This document shows, piece by piece, positions 56,569-64,000 of a DNA stretch of 64,000 nt. The first letter of the stretch is position 1, and every line of letters starts with the position of its first letter. The stretch comes from Tetracentron sinense. Its lineage: Eukaryota > Streptophyta > Magnoliopsida > Trochodendrales > Trochodendraceae. Under the pieces are notes generated by a model. It saw only the letters and a program-made list of their open reading frames with translations. It was not told where the DNA came from and searched no databases. The stretch covers positions 1-64,000 of the forward strand of contig JABCRI010000954.1 in NCBI GenBank assembly GCA_015143295.1, read 5' to 3'. A program made the translations under genes and the position numbers.

Positions 56569-57238
56569 CTTAGTAACCCAAACCGTCTCTTTATCCTCCC
56601 GCTCCTGTTCTCAAACCTCGCTCTCACGGTTTGAGAGCGGATTCGTGTCGAGAGCGCGGTTTCTAATTTCTTAAACCACCGGTTTCATTTTCGTAGAGCG
56701 CGGTGATCCACAAAGCCTGATCTCCGTTGAAGTCATTCATTTTTTCTCCACTGTAACTCGTTTAAAGAGGAAGATAAACAGTAAAACGGTGAAGTTTACA
56801 CCTTTACCCTTTTGGGTTAACACTTACGGAAAGAGAGAAGTTTTTTCTTTTTTTTCTGCTTCAATGTGATGTGTGACTTAAGTCACTGTACTCGTGTACA
56901 ACTGTACGTGATAAGTCTTCATTTTCAACTTTTTTTCTTACATTATTTTTTTATTACTCTTTATTATTTTTAATCCACCGAGATCATAATTCAATTGCAA
57001 TTGAACTCTCTATGAGTTCAATCACACTCAGGGGCAAGTGGCCACCACAATGTCTCTTTTACTCTTTATTAAGTTTGATTAAGATTCTAATTTTTAAGGT
57101 TCAATAATATAGTATTTAACTTTTTTTAAAAATAAAATATTATTTATATATATACCGGTGCTCCGGAAGCGCTCTCGACCATATCCTAAATTAAAATTTG
57201 ACGCTCTCCCGCTCACGCTCGCTGCTTTGGTTACTTAG
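56569..57238. mobile_element. 670-bp DNA transposon with an 8-bp target duplication
   Basis: Flanked by identical GTTAGGAC (56561-56568 and 57239-57246). It starts CTTAGTAACCCAAACC and ends GCTTTGGTTACTTAG, imperfect inverted repeats. Close to both ends lie GCTCTC/GAGAGCG-rich stretches (56615-56670 and 57168-57222) that also pair. The 8-bp duplication fits hAT; a 9-bp reading (GGTTAGGAC) would fit a MULE. No transposase, so it is non-autonomous. Confidence 0.75.
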
Positions 57239-57246
57239 GTTAGGAC

Positions 57247-57931
57247 TGGGCCATGTCTTGCCCTTACCCCGCCCTATACCCCTCCCTAACTCTATCTCCT
57301 TACAAATCCTAATCTTAATACTTTGAAACTCTAATCTTGAGCCTGTGATTGATTGATTCCAAAATCCGTACATTATAATTAACCCTACTACTTTGATTAC
57401 GACCTTTGTTTATTGTCATGATAAGTTTTGTTTTATTTAGTTCTATAATCTTTACTATTATAATGCGAGAGGCATGCCGCATGTGTAAATGATTTTTTTG
57501 AAATTCCTAAAATACCCTTATATAAACACAAAACATTGATTTAATATTTTACTTTAATTCCTAAACTACCCCTTGCCATCTATCAATATAGAATCACAAC
57601 CAATCGCAATTGACCACAGGGAGAGTTCAATCACAACCATGGGTTAACAACTGCCCCTTTTATTTCCTATTAACTATGGTTAACTTCTTTCCCTCGCTCT
57701 CGCGTGCATTGCATGTGTACGTGCCACTAGCGAGTTCAATCGGGTCCGTCATCAACAAATAAGAAAAAATTCTCACTTTTCTTTTATGCGTTGAGGCCGG
57801 TTCCTATAGCCATTGAAGACAGGGATAGGGCCTAGGGGTTAGGGACTTGCTCGTATAAGTAAGGGCAGGGTTAGGCTGACCAATGCCTGCCTAACCATGC
57901 CCTGTTGTCGTTCACGGTTCAACCCTTTGGG
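57247..57931. other. Repeat-derived spacer
   Basis: Continuation of the GGGCAA/CCCTTA-type repeat block, then A/T-rich sequence. The minus-strand frame at 57191-57373 has no family features. No gene. Confidence 0.5.
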
Positions 57932-58412
57932 CTAGGGGTTTATTCGGGTCAGGCTGAGCCAGGCTTTACCAAGCTCGGCTCAGCTTGACATGGTGTTTGA
58001 ACGGCTTGGCTTGAAGCTCGGCTTGAAATGGTGTTCGAACAGCTTAGCCTGAATTCAAATAACTGGCTCGAGCTTGAATTGATTTGAGCTTGGGCCGAGT
58101 TCGGTTTTTCTTATTTAATAAAAAGATATAATAATATTTTATATTATTCATATATAATAATAATATATATAAATAATATTTTTATTTTTTTAATATAACA
58201 TTCAAGTCGAGCCAAGCTTCAAACCGAATCAAGCCTCAATCGGGCTGAGCTTTGAGCCAGGCTGAATCAAATAGGAGTTGGCCCGAGATCGGCTCGAAGT
58301 AAATTTCAAGCCTGGTTGTTTGGGCTCGAGCCTAAAAATCAAGCTTGAGCTCGGCTTGATCAGGCGCCTCGAGCCGAACAACCAAGCTAGCCCGGCTCGT
58401 GTACACCCCTAG
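57932..58412. mobile_element. Inverted-repeat element rich in AGCTCGGCTTGA words
   Basis: 481 bp starting CTAGGGGTTTATTCGGG and ending GCTCGTGTACACCCCTAG, an imperfect inverted pair. Both halves are filled with GGCTCGAGC- and AAGCTCGGCTTGA-type words facing each other around an A/T-rich centre (58110-58200). This is a widespread kind of plant foldback repeat with CTAGGGGTGTACACGAGC-like ends. No coding capacity. Confidence 0.65.
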
Positions 58413-59629
58413 GGGCCGGGCTGCCTTCTTTTCGGTCACAGGGCTTTTAGGTTTTACTCTCTGTCACACAAAGTCGACGAGGATTCCTGAAAGGACGTTG
58501 CAGGAGCCGATCAAAAGGTCCAAATTTCAAACCCTATAGTTAGGATACAGTCTTAGGTTTGCATAAAATTTCGACCATTTTCCGTTTTAGCTATCTATTT
58601 TTCTCTTGAATCATTCCAGTGCAACTGGATCTGAGTGTTTTTAAACCTTGGATTTCTTCAATCCGGAAGAGAAAGTTTGGGGCCAGGGGGTTTATTTTTG
58701 AGGGTTTTGGGTTTGAGAGAGTTGGGGTTTTTGATGTTAAAAGAGTTTGGCTATGTGGAAGTGTTGCTTATTGTTGTTGTTTTGAGCTTTTCAAGATTTC
58801 GGTTTGGAGGGGGTGGTGAGGCAGTAGTAAATCAAACTGCCAATGCCATTTTTTTGCCTGTTTGGAGATTTTTGAGGTACCCAAAAAATTAAAGCTAGAT
58901 GTCTTGGGCGGGTCCGGAAGAAATCTTCCTTTCAACATCTCTTGCAAGCTATCTTGACAGTAATCTCTCTCTCTCTCTCTGATTTTAGCAACAGATATTG
59001 TCTTCTTTTTTGGGCTTATCTATTGGTTATGCTAACATGTGCTATGAAGTCCAATTACAAAGGCAGTTCTATTGACAACTCCATTAAAAATTCAATCTTT
59101 ATTTCCTTTTCCAGATTTTGTTAGATGAGGTTCCTTATCTGGTTTTTGCCTTTTTTTCCCCATCTTCTTGGATTGCTTTATCAACTATTACTTGGATAGA
59201 ATAAGCTCCTCACATCATTATTGTTGCAGGTTAGCATGAAATAAGCACAGGTTAGCTACCATAACAAATAAATATTAAATCATTAAGTGTAAATGAATCA
59301 TTTGAACTGAGATACGTGTAAAGAAATTTTTCAGCTGTTCTTGATCGAACCTCCCTTTGTTCAAGGGATAAGGCAGATCTATCTCCGGGTTTCAACTCAA
59401 CTTGGATTCGAGTCTTTTCCCTACAAGTTTACCCTGCGTGGAGGAAGACTGGCACCAACCTCCTTTAAAATGTCTGTAAATTTAAAATATAGTTAATTAA
59501 TTTTATTTCAGTCTCACATTGCTTGTACTACAGTCCGGGACCAATTTAATAGGTACAATACAATGTCCACTTTAATAAGTCCTTAAATCAAATCCCGTAG
59601 TTTAGATTATGTCCTTGTTAGGCATAAGG
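58413..59629. other. Spacer, possible gene fragment
   Basis: Plus-strand frames at 58619-58892 are G/T-rich with a hydrophobic stretch (VEVLLIVVVLSFSRF) but no recognised domain. A CT run (58964-58982) follows. This could be a 5' untranslated or first-exon remnant of an unidentified gene. No splice partner was found. Confidence 0.35.
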
Positions 59630-59641
59630 TCTGATTGCATT

Positions 59642-61874
59642 TTTTTTATTATCGATAATCAAGTATATATATATATAAGAGGAAAAAACAAAGCTACAAA
59701 GGCAAAAGACATATAGAAGTTCACAAGGTCGTGAACTGAAAAACAAGAAAGAGAAAGAAGACAGTCGATGCCCGGAGGCCCTAGATGACTTTACCACCAC
59801 TACCAAAATATCAAACTAACAATGTACCCAGCTCACCCCCTCCCGGTCTAGAAGAACACCAAGCTAACACCAATGACCGGATTCTAGACCTGATCATATA
59901 GATAGATGAGTGCGAGTTCTCGAAAACTCTCTTGTTCCGCTCTTTCCATATGGACCAAGATATAGCTCCTGGTAGGACTTGCCAGATAGCTTTCCTTGAA
60001 TCATCCCCACTAACCAAATACCAGCCAAATAAGAAATTCTGAAAGGAATTGGGAAAAACCCACTCCACACCCACCCGGACAAGAAAGAAATTCCAAATCT
60101 CACGTGCAACATGACAGGGCAAAAGAAGATGATCTACCGATTCTTCCTCTTGGAGGCACATATAGCAACGTTTAGCCATCCTCCATCATCTACTTTTCAA
60201 ATGATCACATGTGAGAATTTTATTCAAAACCGCATTCCATAGGAAGAAATATACTTTAGATGGAATGCTTGTATTCCATACAACTTTGTGAGGCGTTCCT
60301 ATCCACAGCTATACTGAATATGGAACCAAAACCTCCCTGCAAACTAGTGGCACCACACCACACATCCTTCCAAAACCTGACCTCCAAACCCTCACCAACC
60401 CTAAACTCGATATATGGGATAACAAATTGGGCAGTTGAAATGATCCCCTTCCACAACCCCACCCCGTGGGACCCTTTTGACTTCTTTCGGAATCCAACAC
60501 GATTGCTCCCCATATCTTGCCATAATCACGGAGTGCCAAAGACTCTCTCTTTCCTCCCCAAACCTCCAAACTCATTTCCCCAAGAGGGTCTTGTTAACAT
60601 TTGACAAGGGTTTAAAATTCAGAATGCCCTCCCTCTTGGGCTGACAAACTCTAACCCACTCGACAAGATGATATTTGAAATGACCCTCCTTCGAATGCCA
60701 AATGAACTCCCTCTGCAATCTGCATCCGTTCTAGGGATGCAACAACCGAGCGAGGTATGATGAGGGTAGACATAATATAGGTAGGCATACTACTGAGCGT
60801 ACTTTGAATCAAGGTTAACTTCCCTCCTTTAGATAGAAAAGATGATTGCTACCCTGACAAACGTTTGACGAACCTTTCCAACACCGGAGCCTAAACTTCC
60901 TTAGATCTGAAACTGGCTCCTAGAGGCATGCCTAGATACACCGATGGGAGCTGTCTCACCCTACATCGAAGGCACTCTGCTAAGGAGACTAACTCCGAGA
61001 CCTCCCCAACCCCTACTAATTTAGACTTTGTCATATTAACTCGCAAGCTTGAAACTACTTCATAACACTGGAGGAGGCTTTTAAGGGAAATTAAGTTCTG
61101 GCAGGAGGCTCTGCAAAATATAAGGGTATCGTCTGCAAACTGGAGGTGGGATACTCGCAGAGGGTTTCTACCTATGCGGAAGCCTTCGAAGACCGAACCA
61201 TCGGCACTGGAAAGCATTCTGCTCAATGCTTCTGAGACAATGATGAACAGAAAAGGGGAACGAGGATCCCCTTGCCTCAAACCTCTAGAGCTTTGGAAGT
61301 AGCCAGCCAGACTACCATTAATAAGAATGGAGAAAGCAACAAAAGAGATACACTGCTGCATCACTGACACCACTTAGGACCAAACCTCATTCTTTTCATG
61401 ACATACCCCAAAAACTCCCAATTAACGTAATCATAGTCTTTCTCCATATCCACTTTACATACATGTCCGGGGACTTTAGATCTGAGTCTGTCCTCAATGC
61501 ATTCATTGGCTATCAATATTTCATCTAGAATTTGTCTGTCTCCCACAAATGCCCCTTGTTGTGAGGAAATAATGGAGCCGATCACTCTCCTAAGACACAT
61601 TGCTAAGACTTTTGAGGGGATCTTGTAAACGCTACTCACAAGAATGATTGGCCGAAAATCTTTAATATCCATTGCCCCTTTTTGTTTCGGAATCAACACT
61701 ATAAAAGTGCTATTAATCACTCTATCAAATCGCCCAAACTCGTAAAGCTGTCTCATCATCGCAAGGAAGTCCTTACCTACAATCTCCCAACATGAGCAGT
61801 AGAATTCGATTGAAAATCCATCCGAGCCCAAAGCCTTGTCCCCAACCATAGCCCGGATTGCACTCAAGACCTCC
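59642..61874 (-). mobile_element. 5'-truncated L1-type LINE
   Basis: 2.23 kb, on the minus strand, flanked by a 12-bp duplication TCTGATTGCATT (59630-59641 and 61875-61886). Its 3' end is a poly(A) tract (T-run on the plus strand at 59641-59649, just after CGATAATAAA on the minus strand). The 5' end starts inside reverse transcriptase, so about half of a full L1 is missing. This is the classic outcome of target-primed reverse transcription that stopped early. Confidence 0.85.
59811..61874 (-). pseudogene. LINE reverse transcriptase and zf-RVT domain (broken)
   Basis: The minus strand first gives RVT_1 sequence: AIRAMVGDKALGSDGFSIEF, then FIVLIPKQKGA, FRPIILVSSVYKIPSKVLA and QQGAFVGDRQILDEIL. 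A stop and frame change near 61365 follow. Then come SSRGLRQGDPRSPFLFI and the catalytic box HLQFADDTLIF (about 61120-61150). Further on, frames 60256-60575 hold the linker (VGEGLEVRFWKDVWCG). 59811-60179 has the zinc-binding zf-RVT domain with CYMCLQEEESVDHLLLPC and WSIWKERNKRVF. It would copy LINE RNA at nicked chromosomal DNA. Inactive. Confidence 0.88.
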
Positions 61875-62164
61875 TCTGATTGCATTGATTGAGCCATTTA
61901 ACTAAATTAATGTATTCTTTTAGATTGAACCAATTTCCTTAGGCCCTGGTTAATGAACACTATTGCAGTAAGCCCAAAATGTCCTTATAATATAGATTTC
62001 ACTATCTGATTAATTTTGTTCAAGACAGATTCCCCTACACTAGTATGGCTCCAGGTTGCTAGACTCTTCCTATATGGACAGGTCGATTTTGACAAGTCCT
62101 ATTGGACTTTTTAACTATCCGATCAGAGTCATCAGACTGTCTCAAGTGTTTGGTCAAGTTGGAC

Positions 62165-62637
62165 GGGTTCAATGCATATGTCCTATGGAGTTTTTTCTAG
62201 CTCGCCTTGGAATTGCATGGGTTTTTCCCTATTCCCTCCATAGTTTTTTATCTTGCTAGTAGATGGGATTGTTGGGTCCTCATTTGGATCATTTATGGAC
62301 GCTTCTTCCAGGGGCTATCACATGGTCCATTTGAAAAGAGTGTAATTGGCAGACGTTTGATGCCACATCTTTATCGGTTGAGCAAGTGACCAAGAGGGCT
62401 TGTAAGTTTCTTGGGGACTGGGCCTTGATTCGGGGCACAACCAAAGGGTGGGAGCCGATAGATTTCACGGCTTAAAAGGAATCTTTTGTCTGTTGATGTT
62501 TGCTATGTGGACTCTTACGTGTTTTTTCTTCCCTGTAGTTTCCTTCCCCTTTCTTTCGGTTCACTATTGGTGAATCTATGCTCTCCTTTTTATGTTATTA
62601 TATATGATGATGACTACGATTACCTATCAAAAAAAAC
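62165..62637 (+). mobile_element. Second LINE 3'-end fragment (plus strand)
   Basis: The plus strand encodes a decayed copy of the same zf-RVT region: MEFFLARLGIAWVFPYS corresponds to NFFLVRVGVEWVFPNS in the minus-strand LINE. Then LLPGAITWSI and KECN match LPGAISWSIWKERN. It ends in TACCTATC plus a run of eight A. It is a different insertion, strongly truncated, and facing away from the first. Confidence 0.7.
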
Positions 62638-62655
62638 AAGAGAGAAAGTTCTTGT

Positions 62656-62897
62656 AGGTCTGTCTAAGAAAACGGTCTTGGTAAGTCAATATATGTGGAG
62701 TAGACAGTGAGGTTAGGTCCAAAAGTGTCTAGACATAGTACGATCACTGGTTGTTGATGACAAGGATTAGACAGCGGAGTAGTCTGATCCGGTCTGTTAG
62801 CCTGATTCTAGATCGGACCTTCTGTACCTCTGCAATTGGGCTTCTGGATCAAGGACTGAGGCATTTGTTTCGTTTATATTTGTTCCTTCCAAAAAAA
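62656..62897 (+). mobile_element. Short poly(A) retro-insertion
   Basis: A 242-bp segment ending in a run of A, flanked by an 11-bp direct repeat AAAGTTCTTGT (62645-62655 and 62898-62908). No coding capacity and no convincing A/B boxes. It could be a SINE or the tail of another LINE. Confidence 0.55.
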
Positions 62898-62908
62898 AAA
62901 GTTCTTGT

Positions 62909-64000
62909 TCCTCTAGGTTCTGGACTCAGTCTGGTATGGTTCAAATTCGATAAAGAGTCGTTGGGTTTCTGCACAACTTGGTGCATGACCCATCTCGTCC
63001 CTCTCTTATATAGAGGAGCAATGATCTAACCCTCCTTAATGGGCTTAGAGATCCATGGTCTTGGGCCTAGTGCCCAAAGCCCCATACAACAAACTTGGTG
63101 GGTTCTGTTAACCCACCTATCACCCCTTGGGCGGTGAACCCAAAGAGTCACTTAGATTGGACAGCTCTAATCAGGCCAATTTAATCAACCATTTGTGATC
63201 ATCATCTCTGTAACAAAAAACTCGGTTTTTTTAAAAAATTCGTGAATTATTCGCGCATTTTTGCTTTGTCGAATTATTCTCCGTATTATTCGCAAATTAT
63301 TGGATTCCCGAAATATTGGCGAATTTTCGAATTATTCACTAATCATTTTCTCAAACTTGGCAAAAAACTACTTATTTTGTATATTTTTAATCAAATTATT
63401 CAGTATATTTTTAATTTATTCCGAATTTTTCCTGAACTTGACCTTTGCCGAATTATTCCCGAACCCCGACTTTGTCACTATGATCATCAACACACCACCT
63501 AAAGCCGCGAGGACACTTTATCACCTTTAGGCACACAATCGTGGGTAGTCATCCAAAGGATAACTCTAATGAAAACCAAAAGGAGGAAGGACCACTAATA
63601 CGACTCAACGATGATGCACACGTACGTCCTATATAGCCCTATGCTCGTACCCGCACCCATGCCGAGGCCGTGCACGTGTTCGAGGACAAGCACCAAGGGT
63701 GCTTGTTGCTTGCTAGTACACAATGGTATGAGGTAGCACACAAGAAGACATCAGTCTGTAAGGGAGTGGTCACTTATAAACCCATAAGAGTTTTCATAGC
63801 TACACAGTGTGGTACTAAACTCAAAGGGGGGAAATAAGAGGGAGAAAGCTAGTCTCATTTAGGAGACCAAGCTTCAAGACTTCCACACTACAAGGTACAA
63901 TGCCTTAAACTAATTAAAATAGAAACCATTTTGAAAATAACTTTTGAAACAAGGATTAAAAACTAATTTAACTAAAATCGTCTTTTAAATCTGAATAATT
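62909..64000. other. Right end of the window, no gene recognised
   Basis: 63235-63480 is unusually rich in the word CGAATTATTC and close variants (ATTCGCG, GAATTTTCG, CCGAATTATTCCC), an irregular low-complexity repeat. Frames at 63242-63530 merely read through it. Nothing else recognised up to the window end. Confidence 0.5.

Noticed and set aside
59330..59470. SINE-like segment with a GGATTCGAGTC word
   Set aside because: A B-box-like word is present but there is no A-tail and no flanking duplication.
1..64000. CRISPR arrays, operons, rRNA or clear tRNA genes
   Set aside because: This is plant nuclear DNA; repeats present are tandem satellites, LTRs and MITEs, and no cloverleaf-forming tRNA was found by eye apart from tRNA-like SINE boxes.

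Overview
This is a repeat-rich, AT-rich window from a flowering-plant nuclear genome, most likely a eudicot. The evidence is intron-containing genes of plant-only families (a LAZY/IGT-family gene, a plastid acyl carrier protein, a DRM1/ARP1-type gene), plant LTR retrotransposons primed by initiator tRNA-Met, and plant MULE, PIF/Harbinger, L1 and SINE elements. The species cannot be named from the sequence.

Layout. 1-549: flank with a small MITE. 550-9494: a complete 8.9-kb Mutator-like element (MULE) with a perfect 9-bp target duplication. It carries a MURA transposase gene on the minus strand (5859-8438) and an Ulp1-type protease gene on the plus strand (1548-4700). Both are broken by stop codons, and arrays of a palindromic repeat lie beside each end and between the two genes. 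9730-10518: a damaged DRM1/ARP1-type gene whose TATA box is only 73 bp from the MULE end. 11360-12234: an intact four-exon plastid acyl carrier protein gene (minus). 13808-20428: a non-autonomous LTR retrotransposon (minus). Its upstream LTR holds a solo LTR, which in turn holds a second, related solo LTR. 21129-27539: a pol-less gypsy/Tat-like element (minus) with a gag remnant and an antisense ORF carrying its own TATA box; it sits inside a foldback repeat. 27977-31270: MITE-like repeats and no recognised gene. 31275-36747: a nearly intact PIF/Harbinger transposon with a transposase gene and a Myb/SANT-like gene, both minus. 37123-41429: an intact five-exon LAZY/DRO1-like (IGT family) gene (plus), starting about 375 bp from the Harbinger end, with SINEs and a foldback MITE in its introns. 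43513-52910: a decayed Ty1/copia element (minus), split at its protease motif by a gypsy-type solo LTR that itself contains another solo LTR. 52911-59629: tandem repeats, a 670-bp element with an 8-bp target duplication, and other inverted repeats. 59642-61874: a 5'-truncated L1 LINE (minus). 62165-64000: a second LINE tail, a short poly(A) insertion and repeats.

Only two host genes look fully coding: the acyl carrier protein (fatty-acid synthesis in plastids) and the LAZY-type gene (gravity signalling and organ angle). They have no common pathway; they are islands between transposons. Two nearby promoters, those of the DRM-like and LAZY-like genes, each have a class II transposon end within a few hundred bases. 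All gene models were read by eye from splice signals and frame continuity. No database search was run.
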